DNA of 59,274 nucleotides from Lachnospiraceae bacterium (GCA_017469405.1 JAFUGL010000008.1:1-59274), one strand, 5' to 3'; positions 1 to 8,152 are shown, counted from the first letter of the stretch. The notes: a model not told the origin generated them from the sequence alone. A program made the numbers and translations.

Positions 1-237
1 ATTCTTACTTCTACATCCATTATGTCCATTTATTAAGCCTTGCTCATAAATAACATATTCATCCTTCTTAAGATCTGAAAAAGTAAGAAGTTTAGAAACA
101 AGATATTCACAAAGACCTTCATTTCCTTGAGAATCAAGCTTATACCAAAATTTATCCTTTTTATACTTTATCTGTGTACCTTCAGATGTTCCCTCTTGAT
201 ATACAATGTATTTTTCATCAACATATTCATCAAACAT
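1..237 (-). CDS. Partial ORF, possibly HipA-like kinase N-terminal part (3' end off window)
   Basis: Reading from 237 towards 1 gives 79 uninterrupted codons beginning MFDEYVDEKYIVYQEG and continuing past the window edge. The ATG has a strong GGAGG ribosome site (242-246). The text contains a WYK-D-x-G-x-EG-x-x-EYL-x-SKLL pattern and ends with an NGHNGCRSKN stretch. From memory this resembles clostridial proteins annotated as HipA-like kinases, but no catalytic motif lies inside the window. It begins 21 bp after the stop of the preceding gene, so the two are almost certainly co-transcribed. Family assignment is weak; that the ORF is real is well supported. Confidence 0.55.
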   Translation of the reverse strand, partial: MFDEYVDEKYIVYQEGTSEGTQIKYKKDKFWYKLDSQGNEGLCEYLVSKLLTFSDLKKDEYVIYEQGLINGHNGCRSKN

Positions 238-258
238 AAAAACCTCCAATACAAACAA

Positions 259-945
259 CTATCTTACCAACACATCTTCAGCAGTAATGTTTTCACCCGG
301 AAACCGTATCCAGATGTAATCATTAAACGATACTCCGTGTGTCTTTTTTACGATTTCAATTGGATTATACTCATCAAGTCCCCATGCTTTAAGCTTACTT
401 TGTATATCTGCTCTTCCTTCCTCCGGACATCTTAATCTCAAAACCTCGTTCAATTGATTTCTTGAAATATTATCACTTGAGAAAATCTGCCTGATAGGGT
501 GTATAATATATCTTGAAACATGAACCTTAGATTTATTAACAGATACTCTCGCAGAGATTTCATTTTTCCAAAAAACCTCAAATGTGAATTTATCTGAAAA
601 TGTATTACTTAATAAATGTTTATACAACTCATCTTTTTCTCTGCTTAAGTTTTCAATCAAAAACATTAATTCATTTGCCCTATCGCTTAAATCTCTTCTT
701 GTCTGTATCTCAATTTCTGTTTCATAAACCGCTCCCGGCTCAACTTTTCCCAAAGCTTTACTATGAATCTCACTATCTTTACGCCACTGCTCATAATAAT
801 ACTTTTTACCATTTATTTTTTTTATTACAATGCTGCTTGATTTATCTCCGATAACATTAAGTCTATCTTCAATCTGCTTTAATTCTTTTGTACAGTCTTT
901 GAGTTTATTATCAAGATAATCATAAATTTCTCTTGTTTTATCCAT
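259..945 (-). CDS. Unknown 228-aa protein, possible partner of the HipA-like ORF
   Basis: The ATG follows AGGTGATATT and a good promoter. The N-terminal third is a charged, probably coiled-coil segment (about residues 1-35). A KK-x-NGKKYYYEQWRKD stretch and KALGKVEPGAV (about 42-75) follow, then a second helical segment. The C-terminal 100 residues include a WGLDEYNP-x-E-x-x-x-x-THG-x-S-x-NDY-x-W-x-R pattern. That tail is reminiscent of N-terminal regions of HipA-like proteins, so one HipA-like toxin may be split over two genes here. This is recollection, not a search result. No signal peptide or membrane helix is visible. Confidence 0.6.
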   Translation of the reverse strand: MDKTREIYDYLDNKLKDCTKELKQIEDRLNVIGDKSSSIVIKKINGKKYYYEQWRKDSEIHSKALGKVEPGAVYETEIEIQTRRDLSDRANELMFLIENLSREKDELYKHLLSNTFSDKFTFEVFWKNEISARVSVNKSKVHVSRYIIHPIRQIFSSDNISRNQLNEVLRLRCPEEGRADIQSKLKAWGLDEYNPIEIVKKTHGVSFNDYIWIRFPGENITAEDVLVR

Positions 946-978
946 AATATCACCTACTTTAAAATATAATCCATCTAA

Positions 979-1007
979 ATAATATCATACAATTTGTAAA
1001 TATTCAA
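979..1007 (-). promoter_or_regulatory. Promoter of the HipA-like locus
   Basis: On the minus strand TTGAAT (1002-1007) is separated by 17 bp from TATTAT (979-984), about 35 bp before the ATG at 945. Confidence 0.6.
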
Positions 1008-1060
1008 TAGTTTGTATGTTAAAAACTGTCGATTTATTCATTTATTATACATAACAATAA

Positions 1061-1087
1061 AAGGAAACTATAACGATAGTTTCCCTT
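1061..1087 (-). terminator. Rho-independent terminator after the 106-aa membrane protein
   Basis: A perfect 9-bp stem GGAAACTAT/ATAGTTTCC with an AACG loop. On the minus strand it is followed by TTTTATTG. It lies 40 bp after the stop at 1126. Confidence 0.6.
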
Positions 1088-1125
1088 AAATATTATCCGT
1101 TATTTAATAACTTCTATATAATGTT

Positions 1126-1446
1126 TCACAAAGATAAAAACACCAAAAGTAACGAATATCCAAAACATAAGATCAAGTTTACAATCACAAAAGACTTTGT
1201 GTATTTTTCTTGGTATTTTACTTCATCATCAATCTTTTCCTTTTGTCTTTTAGTCATTCTCCAAGTCGCAGGAAATAATGCTGCCACAAGGAAAATAACA
1301 AATAACATAATTCCTATAAAAATTAAAACACCTAACAGGCCTCCATCCACATCACCGGATACAGCTTTATAAATACCTGCTGCAACGATTAATAAAAGAG
1401 AGATTATTTCAACAATTTTTTCCCATGCTTTAAATTTACCTGTCAA
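1126..1446 (-). CDS. Small membrane protein (106 aa)
   Basis: Unrecognised protein with three probable membrane helices (about residues 10-28, 36-60 and 86-105) and a basic cytoplasmic loop TWRMTKRQKEK between the second and third. The start is TTG, chosen because AGGAGG lies about 8 nt upstream and no better ATG exists. It follows the 61-aa membrane ORF by 21 bp, making a two-gene operon closed by the terminator at 1061. Such pairs can be immunity or SdpI-like proteins, but no motif establishes that. Confidence 0.6.
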   Translation of the reverse strand: MTGKFKAWEKIVEIISLLLIVAAGIYKAVSGDVDGGLLGVLIFIGIMLFVIFLVAALFPATWRMTKRQKEKIDDEVKYQEKYTKSFVIVNLILCFGYSLLLVFLSL

Positions 1447-1467
1447 TTTCGTTACCTCCTAGCATTC

Positions 1468-1653
1468 TCATTTTTTTGATTTTTTTAATACTATACAGCA
1501 AAACACATATATAATCCATATCAAAACATCTGTTATCCAATAAAATACTCCTAAACCTTTAGGTAAAACAATCTCCAAAATATCAATTAACAGCCATGAA
1601 AGTAACGCAAAAATTATAGTAATACTTATAATCTTAATATTAATTCGTTTCAT
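1468..1653 (-). CDS. Small two-helix membrane protein (61 aa)
   Basis: A 61-residue ORF starting MKRINIK, with two hydrophobic helices (about 8-28 and 34-55) and a basic KKSKK tail. A good AGGTGAG ribosome site precedes the ATG. It is first in a short operon with the 106-aa membrane protein. The upstream 224 bp (1654-1877) is very AT-rich, with possible -10 boxes but no gene. Function unknown. Confidence 0.55.
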   Translation of the reverse strand: MKRINIKIISITIIFALLSWLLIDILEIVLPKGLGVFYWITDVLIWIIYVFCCIVLKKSKK

Positions 1654-1877
1654 TTATCTCACCTACCTTTTTCAATCCATAACACGGTATAAAATTTTAT
1701 TTAATTCATTTAATCACATCTTCTATACATTAGATAATTAAAATAGTATTTTGGTCGATTTTTTATAAAAAATATTTACATATTAAAACTATTATATTAT
1801 ACTTGTTTAAAATAAATATTATTTTCATAATTCTATATATTTTTACAAAAGATTCCAATAAAAAGAATATTTAAATA

Positions 1878-1906
1878 TTGACATAATATCAGCTCAATCA
1901 TATAAT
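1878..1906 (+). promoter_or_regulatory. Strong sigma-A promoter of the structured RNA
   Basis: Consensus TTGACA (1878-1883), 17-bp spacer, consensus TATAAT (1901-1906), on the plus strand against the direction of all neighbouring genes. Expected start near 1913. Confidence 0.85.
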
Positions 1907-1912
1907 ACTAAT

Positions 1913-2107
1913 AGAAACAGCGTGCTGTTTCAGGTGGGCTAACACCCTAATCCGATATTCTTGCCGAACGAATGTGTCGGTAGTTGGCAGGCAACAGAAA
2001 AACCTGAATTCTTGTTAGACAGATGGCGCTAACCGTTGGCGGACAACAGAAAAATTAGTCATTTTAAGAGAGTTGATAATGCTAAAGTATTATTCAACTC
2101 TCTTTTT
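1913..2107 (+). ncRNA. Structured non-coding RNA (~195 nt), family not identified
   Basis: The gene has a consensus promoter, no ORF and an intrinsic terminator. Visible helices are GAAACAGC/GCTGTTTC (1914-1931), GGTG/CACC (1933-1946), CCGA/TCGG with inner ATTC/GAAT (1952-1980) and GTTAG/CTAAC (2014-2033). A possible long-range CTAAT/ATTAG pair may close the body. A 20-nt hairpin module, GTTGGCRGRCAAC plus AGAAAAA, occurs twice (1983-2002 and 2035-2054, 18/20 identical). The CCGATATT...GAATGTG stretch resembles part of 6S RNA, but the 5' and 3' halves do not form the long rod expected of 6S. The raiA RNA is another candidate that I cannot confirm. It converges on amt. Confidence 0.75.
2066..2107 (+). 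terminator. Terminator of the structured RNA
   Basis: The stem AAGAGAGTTGA...TCAACTCTCTT is followed by a T run on the plus strand. It is the strongest intrinsic terminator in this region. Confidence 0.85.
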
Positions 2108-2135
2108 TAAACCATTAATAATATATAACGTTTTT

Positions 2136-2458
2136 ATCATGCGAAGCATGATGTCGGTTGGATAGAGGTGTATGTAAGCCCTTGTAGGCTTCAGATGCTT
2201 AGCGTAGCCTTTTGAAACAAGTGAGCACTTAGCTTATAGATAACTTTTCTCCTTGCGTAGCAAGGAGAAAAATAAATAATATCCCACATTTGCATTTATG
2301 CAAAACTGTGGGATATTATTTATTTTTGTTTTTGATATGCATTAGTAGAAAACATATATATATGTTTAGTACTCCTACTTGTTTCAATGAGTGCGAACGC
2401 GCTACGCGAGTATCTGAAAGCCTACAAGGGCTTACATACACCATTCTATCCAACCGAC
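2136..2458. repeat. Long palindromic element, family A copy 1
   Basis: The outer arms 2153-2196 and 2412-2458 pair almost completely, with one short indel. Inside are stems TTGAAACAAG/CTTGTTTCAA, a 12-bp hairpin with GCGTAGC at its tip (2246-2272), and a 17-bp stem closing on TTTGCATTTATGCAAA (2289-2304). A small CATGC-GAA-GCATG hairpin (2136-2152) caps the left end. The right arm ends 8 bp from the amt stop codon. It shares loop motifs with the copy at 14282 but not stem sequence. It could be transcribed as the amt 3' UTR, be a MITE-like repeat, or both. Confidence 0.8.
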
Positions 2459-2466
2459 CACAAAGC

Positions 2467-4218
2467 TTAATTGTCACTCTGTAGTGCATCGTATCCGGTC
2501 TCGCCGGTTCTTACTTTAACTACATTTTCCACATCGTATACGAAGATTTTACCATCGCCGATATGGCCTGTGTAAAGCACCTTACGTGCAGTGTTGATAA
2601 CATCCATAACAGGAACCTTGGAAACTACCATTTCAACCTGAACTTTAGGTAAGAGCGACATCTCCATCTTAACTCCACGGTAGTATTCCGGTGCACCGTT
2701 CTGTACACCACAACCAAGAACCTGAGTTACAGTCATACCGGTTACACCGATATTGTTCATCGCTTTCTTTAACTTCTCGAAACGCTCCTGTTTAAGGATA
2801 ATTTCAACCTTGGTAATCTTATGTTCATTAGGTATATCAGAAGTCTTAACCGCTGCCGGTACCGCCTCATCCATAGGAACACTGCCTATCATCTCGTAGT
2901 CGTCAAAATCAGAGGTATCTGAGATACCGGTCGGAGCAAATTCAAAGCCTGCATAAGCACTTGTAAGACCGTGTTCAGTAAGGTCAAGACCTTTGATTTC
3001 CTCTTCCTTACTTGCACGAAGACCAAGAGTTGCTCTTATAATTGCAAATGTAATGTAAATCGTAACTGCAGTCCATGCAGCAGTACAAATCATACCTAAA
3101 AGCTGAATTCCAAGAAGCTTAAATCCGCCACCGTAGAAAAGACCTACCATCTCATTTCCTGCTGAATCGGCAACTGAGTAACCCGGTACAGTATTTGTTG
3201 AGAAAAGACCGACTGCGATAGTACCCCAGATACCGTTCATCATATGTACGGCTACAGCACCTACAGGGTCGTCAACGTGAAGCACATAATCAAGGAACCA
3301 TACACCAAATACTACAAGCACGCCCGATACTGCACCGATTATGATAGAACCTAAAGCATCTACTGTATCACAAGGAGCTGTGATTGCAACAAGTCCGGCT
3401 AAGGAAGCATTAAGACACATTGAAACATCCGGCTTGCCGTATCTTATCCAAGTGAAAATCATACATACTACTGTTGCTACTGCAGGTGCAATTGTAGTTG
3501 TTACAAATATATCGCCAAGCTGTGGTACACTTGTTGCGGCTGCACCGTTAAAGCCGTACCAACCGAGCCAGAGGATAAATACACCTAAGGCACCGATTGG
3601 GATATTGTGTCCCGGAAATGCATTGACCTTTGTTACCTTACCATTTTCATCTTTTTCAAATTTACCGATTCTCGGTCCAAGCATTGCAGCACCTACAAGT
3701 GCGCAGATACCACCTACCATATGAATACAGTTTGAACCGGCAAAATCATGGAAGCCTATCTTTGCTAACCAGCCGCCACCCCAGGTCCAGTGAGCCTCAA
3801 CCGGATATATAACAGCAGAGATAACTGCCGAATATACACAGTATGAAATAAATCTTGTTCTTTCAGCCATGGCACCTGAAACTATGGTTGCCGTAGTTGC
3901 ACAGAACACTAAGTTAAATACAAAGCCTGACCAGTCAAAGTCAGCATAATTTGTGAAGATATCAAAGTTTGGAATACCAACCAAACCACACAAAGCATCT
4001 TCACCCAAGAAAAGTCCGAAACCAAGCAGGATAAATGTAACTGTTCCTATACAAAAATCCATCAGGTTCTTCATAATGATGTTACCTGCATTCTTGGCTC
4101 TTGCAAAGCCCGTCTCAACCATTGCAAAGCCTGCCTGCATCCAGAATACCAATGCGGCACCTGCTAAAAACCACAGGCCAAACATCTCATCATTTACAGC
4201 ATTTAAAATTTCTTCCAT
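2467..4218 (-). CDS. amt: Ammonium transporter fused to a P-II signalling domain
   Basis: 583 aa. Residues 1-405 are a complete Amt channel with eleven predicted helices and the twin pore histidines (H166 in CIHMVGG, H325 in VAVHMMNG). An acidic linker (about 405-465) leads to a full P-II domain (467-575) with a T-loop, PEYYRG...LLPK. P-II normally plugs Amt as a separate GlnK; here it is tethered. The Tyr51 position used for uridylylation is Met518, so control is probably by ATP/ADP and 2-oxoglutarate binding only. The ATG follows a GGGAGG site. A leader hairpin lies at 4302-4346 and a family A palindrome follows the stop. Confidence 0.93.
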   Translation of the reverse strand: MEEILNAVNDEMFGLWFLAGAALVFWMQAGFAMVETGFARAKNAGNIIMKNLMDFCIGTVTFILLGFGLFLGEDALCGLVGIPNFDIFTNYADFDWSGFVFNLVFCATTATIVSGAMAERTRFISYCVYSAVISAVIYPVEAHWTWGGGWLAKIGFHDFAGSNCIHMVGGICALVGAAMLGPRIGKFEKDENGKVTKVNAFPGHNIPIGALGVFILWLGWYGFNGAAATSVPQLGDIFVTTTIAPAVATVVCMIFTWIRYGKPDVSMCLNASLAGLVAITAPCDTVDALGSIIIGAVSGVLVVFGVWFLDYVLHVDDPVGAVAVHMMNGIWGTIAVGLFSTNTVPGYSVADSAGNEMVGLFYGGGFKLLGIQLLGMICTAAWTAVTIYITFAIIRATLGLRASKEEEIKGLDLTEHGLTSAYAGFEFAPTGISDTSDFDDYEMIGSVPMDEAVPAAVKTSDIPNEHKITKVEIILKQERFEKLKKAMNNIGVTGMTVTQVLGCGVQNGAPEYYRGVKMEMSLLPKVQVEMVVSKVPVMDVINTARKVLYTGHIGDGKIFVYDVENVVKVRTGETGYDALQSDN

Positions 4219-4301
4219 ACGTCATTCCTCCCTTTTTATATTTCATGCCTTTTCTTTGTTTCTTGTACCAAACGAAATCTATCGCAGGCACGCTCTTTAA
4301 A

Positions 4302-4368
4302 CAAAGAAAAGCGCATCTTATCAATTAAGATAGGATGCGCCTTTGCATGTAATAAATTTTAAATTATA
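4302..4368 (-). promoter_or_regulatory. amt promoter region and start-proximal leader hairpin
   Basis: A TATAAT (4363-4368) is followed about 10 nt after the expected start by GCAAAGGCGC (4337-4346). That begins a hairpin GCGCATCC-TATC/GATA-AGATGCGC (4311-4340) with a 6-nt loop and then TTTTCTTTG. The arrangement and the GCAAAGGCGC string recur in front of glnN. The hairpin may also end purF transcripts. No convincing -35 is visible. Confidence 0.6.
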
Positions 4369-4388
4369 TGTTATTTTTTATTTTCTTC

Positions 4389-5786
4389 CTATACAGGATA
4401 ATCATTGTTAAAGCACGCCATACATATAGGCAGGTCACCAACCATTTCCTTAAAGTCCTCGGTTCGCATATAGCCAAGTGAATCTGCACCTATGGTTTTT
4501 CTTATATCCTCTGAAGAGTGCTTGGATGCGATTAACTGGCTTTGGCTCGGTACATCTGTTCCGTAGTAGCACGGATATAAAAACGGTGGTGAACTAATTC
4601 TTACGTGAACACTTTTTGCTCCGGCAGACTTTAGCATATTTATAAGATTTGCCATCGTCGTGCCACGCACAATCGAGTCATCTATCAGAACAATTCTCTT
4701 GTCCTTTACCACACTCTTTATAACGCTAAGCTTCATATGTACCGCCGACTCGCGTTCCTCCTGTGTAGGCTTTATAAAGGTCCTTCCCACATAGCTGTTC
4801 TTGTGAAAAGCAATCCCAAATGGTATCCCGGACTCTTCCGAATACCCCTTTGCAGCGGCGACTCCCGAATCGGGAACGCCCACAACCAGATCTGCCTCAA
4901 CGGGATAGGCTCTTGCTAAAGCCTTTCCTGCATTTATCCTTGAGTCATATACATTTATACCATCTATCACCGAATCAAGTCTTGCAAAATATATATATTC
5001 AAAGATGCAATGCGCGTGTCTTTCCTGACACAGGCTAAGATCTGATTTTATTCCATCAGGTGAAATGGTTATAATCTCACCCGGTTTTATATCTCTTACA
5101 AATTCGGCATCCACCGAAGTAAGTGCACAGCTTTCTGAAGCAAGTATGTAGCTTTCACCCCTTTTACCGAGGCAAAGTGGCTTTAATCCAAGCGGATCCC
5201 TCACTCCTATAAGCTTTCTCGGGCTCATAACTATCAAAGCATAACCGCCCTTAAGCTTTTTAGCTGTCTTTATTATCGCCTGCTCAACCGAATCACTGTC
5301 AATTCTGTTTACAGCTATCTCACAGGCAATTACTTCTGAATCCGTGGAAGTGTAAAATACCGCACCATCCTTTTTAAGCTCTTCCTTAAGTGTATCGGTA
5401 TTGGTTATGTTTCCGTTGTGAACCAGTGCCAGTGTACCCTTAAAATAATTAAGTACAAGAGGCTGTGCATTTTCTATGCTGCTCTCACCGGTGGTCGAAT
5501 ACCTCACATGACCTACACCGAGATTACCGATTAGCTTATCAAGGTTATCGTTATGAAAAACTTCATTTACAAGTCCCATTCCCTTGTGCTGACTTACATT
5601 CCACATAGGTCCCCCGGTGTTGCAGACCGCCATTCCTGCGGCCTCCTGACCTCTGTGCTGCAAGGCACTCAGTCCGTAGTATATAGTATGGGCGGCCTGC
5701 TCATCTTCAGGGGAGTATATACCAAATACGCCGCATTCTTCATGTAATTTATCTAAATCCATATCGCTTTTATCCATAAAGCTCAT
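4389..5786 (-). CDS. purF: Amidophosphoribosyltransferase
   Basis: 465 aa, first committed step of purine synthesis (PRPP + glutamine to phosphoribosylamine). A short propeptide precedes the nucleophile Cys18 (HEEC-GVFGIY), as in the Bacillus-type enzyme. The N-terminal half is the glutaminase (HNGNITN, YSTTG), the C-terminal half the phosphoribosyltransferase (VLIDDSIVRGTT). Cysteines matching the 4Fe-4S ligands are present (HCIFEYIYF, YPCYYG, CMACFN). It follows glnN by 47 bp and ends before the amt leader, so it joins glutamine-producing and ammonia-importing genes rather than a pur operon. Confidence 0.95.
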   Translation of the reverse strand: MSFMDKSDMDLDKLHEECGVFGIYSPEDEQAAHTIYYGLSALQHRGQEAAGMAVCNTGGPMWNVSQHKGMGLVNEVFHNDNLDKLIGNLGVGHVRYSTTGESSIENAQPLVLNYFKGTLALVHNGNITNTDTLKEELKKDGAVFYTSTDSEVIACEIAVNRIDSDSVEQAIIKTAKKLKGGYALIVMSPRKLIGVRDPLGLKPLCLGKRGESYILASESCALTSVDAEFVRDIKPGEIITISPDGIKSDLSLCQERHAHCIFEYIYFARLDSVIDGINVYDSRINAGKALARAYPVEADLVVGVPDSGVAAAKGYSEESGIPFGIAFHKNSYVGRTFIKPTQEERESAVHMKLSVIKSVVKDKRIVLIDDSIVRGTTMANLINMLKSAGAKSVHVRISSPPFLYPCYYGTDVPSQSQLIASKHSSEDIRKTIGADSLGYMRTEDFKEMVGDLPICMACFNNDYPV

Positions 5787-5833
5787 TTTCCTAAACTCCC
5801 ATACTTAGAATTTACTGATTCAGAAAAATCTAT

Positions 5834-7936
5834 CTAAGCATAAAACAATAAGTCTTCATATGTAGGATATGGTAATAAATGTGCAGGAAGCTTATCCTCA
5901 ACCTCATCCGCAATCTTACGAATCTCATCCATCTCGGCAAGGATAACATCATGATAATAAAATGATGCCTTGTATACGTCTTCTTCGGTCAATGCTTCAG
6001 CTGATGTCGTATCATCCTTAAGCTTGCCAAGCAGCTCGTAAATCTTATCATAAGCCTCTGACATAAATGCAAGCTCTGTCTTGCCTGCCTTGCTCTCGAT
6101 ACCGGCTGCATCACGCTTAAACTGAATTGTGTTGCTTAACTCATCCTCATAAGAATAAATTGCAGGAAGCACATCATGATTTAACATGCTTTGTAATGTC
6201 TTTGCCTCTATATGTATAATCTTGCAGTAGTTTTCTACGAAGATTTCATATCTTGACCTTATCTCTGTCTCTGTAAATACACCGTGTTTAGTGAAAAGCT
6301 CTATATTCTTATCATCAACAAAATGAGGAAGTGCTTCAGGTGTTGACTTAAGGTTGTAAAGGCCTCTTCTTTCTGCCTCCTCAACCCATTCATCAGTATA
6401 ACCGTTTCCGTTAAATATAACCTTCTTATGTTTAGCTATGGCTCTTTTAACAAGCTGATGAACGGCATCCTTCATATCATCTGTATTTGCATCCTTAAGT
6501 TCTTCATAAAATTGACTTAATGCCTCTGCAACTGCAGTATTTAATACGATATTTGGTCCTGCAACCGAAACCTCTGAGCCAAGCATACGGAACTCAAATT
6601 TATTACCCGTAAATGCAAACGGTGAGGTTCTGTTTCTATCGGTAGTATCCTTAAAGAAATGTGGTAAAACAGTTGCGCCTGTTTCCATTCTTACTCTGTC
6701 CTGCTGGTTAAAGAGCTCATCCTTTTCAATCGCCTCAATAATTGCATTTAATTCTTCGCCAAGGAAGATGGATACAATTGCAGGAGGTGCTTCATTTGCG
6801 CCAAGTCTGTGGTCATTTCCCGCACTTGCTACGGATATTCTCATAAGGTCTGCATAATCATCAACCGCCTTAATAACTGCCATCAAAAACACCAAAAATG
6901 AAATGTTATCCGCAGGTGTCTTACCCGGTTCAAGAAGATTTAATCCTGTATTGGTTGACATCGACCAGTTGTTATGCTTACCCGAACCATTGATACCATC
7001 AAATGGTTTCTCATGTAAGAGACAGGCAAGACCATGCTTATCTGCAACCTTCTTCATAACCTCCATAGTAAGCTGATTGTGATCAACAGCTACATTAGTT
7101 GTATCAAATACAGGTGCTAACTCGTGCTGTCCCGGTGCAACCTCATTATGCTTTGTCTTAGCAGGTATGCCAAGCTTCCAAAGCTCTTCATCAAGATCAT
7201 GCATGAAAGCGGATACTCTCGGCTTAAGTGCTCCGAAATAATGATCCTCCATCTCCTGACCTTTAGGAGGCATAGCTCCAAGTAAGGTTCTTCCGGTGAA
7301 GATTAAATCCTTTCTTTGCTTATATAACTCCTTATCAACAAGGAAGTACTCCTGCTCAGGTCCTACTGTTGTTGAAACATTGGTTACATCGGTTCTTCCA
7401 AGTAAATGAAGCATCTTTGTTGCCTCTTTATTAAGAGCCTCCATAGAACGAAGAAGAGGTGTCTTCTTATCAAGTGCCTCTCCGCTGTATGAACAAAACG
7501 CTGTAGGTATATAAAGTGTTCCGTCCTTTACAAATGCCGGTGAGGTAGGATCCCATGCTGTATATCCTCTTGCCTCAAAGGTTGCTCTAAGTCCTCCCGA
7601 AGGAAAGCTTGATGCATCAGGCTCACCCTTGACAAGCTCCTTACCGGAAAAATCCATAATGATTTGTCCGTCACCCACAGGAGTCACAAAGCTGTCATGC
7701 TTTTCAGCAGTATATCCGGTCATCGGTTGGAACCAATGAGTATAATGTGTCGCCCCATTTTCTACTGCCCACTCCTTCATCGCTACCGCAACCGAATTGG
7801 CTACGTCAAGCTCCAGGTGAGTATTATTTTCGATTGTCTTCTTTAATGCCTTGTAGATGTCCTTTGGTAACTTATCTCTCATAATCTTATCGTTGAAAAC
7901 TAAGCTGCCATACAGTTCCGGAATATTCTTTGCCAT
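5834..7936 (-). CDS. glnN: Type III glutamine synthetase (GSIII)
   Basis: 700 aa from MAKNIPELYG, chosen because AGAGAGG sits 8 nt before this ATG. The longer reading 10 codons upstream lacks a ribosome site. The length and motifs are those of GSIII (GlnN) rather than the ~450-aa GSI: FPSGGLRATFEARGYTAWDP, GPEQEYFLVD, KHNEVAPGQHELAPVF, NGSGKHNNWS and LGANEAPPAIVSIF. It makes glutamine from glutamate, ammonia and ATP as a large cytoplasmic oligomer. Together with amt it shares a leader hairpin, pointing to common nitrogen control. purF lies just downstream. Confidence 0.95.
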   Translation of the reverse strand: MAKNIPELYGSLVFNDKIMRDKLPKDIYKALKKTIENNTHLELDVANSVAVAMKEWAVENGATHYTHWFQPMTGYTAEKHDSFVTPVGDGQIIMDFSGKELVKGEPDASSFPSGGLRATFEARGYTAWDPTSPAFVKDGTLYIPTAFCSYSGEALDKKTPLLRSMEALNKEATKMLHLLGRTDVTNVSTTVGPEQEYFLVDKELYKQRKDLIFTGRTLLGAMPPKGQEMEDHYFGALKPRVSAFMHDLDEELWKLGIPAKTKHNEVAPGQHELAPVFDTTNVAVDHNQLTMEVMKKVADKHGLACLLHEKPFDGINGSGKHNNWSMSTNTGLNLLEPGKTPADNISFLVFLMAVIKAVDDYADLMRISVASAGNDHRLGANEAPPAIVSIFLGEELNAIIEAIEKDELFNQQDRVRMETGATVLPHFFKDTTDRNRTSPFAFTGNKFEFRMLGSEVSVAGPNIVLNTAVAEALSQFYEELKDANTDDMKDAVHQLVKRAIAKHKKVIFNGNGYTDEWVEEAERRGLYNLKSTPEALPHFVDDKNIELFTKHGVFTETEIRSRYEIFVENYCKIIHIEAKTLQSMLNHDVLPAIYSYEDELSNTIQFKRDAAGIESKAGKTELAFMSEAYDKIYELLGKLKDDTTSAEALTEEDVYKASFYYHDVILAEMDEIRKIADEVEDKLPAHLLPYPTYEDLLFYA

Positions 7937-7993
7937 AGCAAAAACCTCTCTTTCATTCACCGACATTCGGCTTAATATTTTAAAAATAGAAAT

Positions 7994-8078
7994 AAAAAAG
8001 GGCGCCTTAGAAGTATTATCTTCTAAAGCGCCTTTGCTTTACGTGAGATAGTATTGCACAAATAAAATTATTTGTCAA
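7994..8078 (-). promoter_or_regulatory. glnN promoter and start-proximal terminator-like leader
   Basis: TTGACA (8073-8078), 17 bp, AATACT (8050-8055) predict a start near 8042. The transcript then begins with GCAAAGGCGC (8028-8037), opening a 13-bp fully paired stem (8001-8032, one G-U) with an ATAATA loop and a CTTTTTT tract. This is an intrinsic terminator within about 45 nt of the start and before the gene, so it may act as an attenuator. It could also end yqeY read-through. Confidence 0.7.
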
Positions 8079-8152
8079 GAATTATTTTTAAAATTTTTTT
8101 ATGAAATTATTTCAAGTAAAAATTCAATTTGAAAATTTTAAATATCTCTTTT

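Noticed and set aside
127..435. 102-aa plus-strand reading frame across the HipA-like locus
   Set aside because: It lies antisense to two well supported minus-strand genes, has no ribosome site, and its Phe/Ser/Leu-rich product is typical of the reverse of coding sequence.
1913..2107. Firm 6S RNA assignment
   Set aside because: One hairpin resembles 6S, but the 5' and 3' halves do not pair into a long rod with a central bubble, and a 5'-terminal self-hairpin is present.
7994..8078. ANTAR-type or glutamine riboswitch in the glnN leader
   Set aside because: Only one hairpin is present and its ATAATA loop lacks the A1/G4 pattern. No sequence matching the glnA riboswitch core is visible. It was kept only as an unexplained shared leader.
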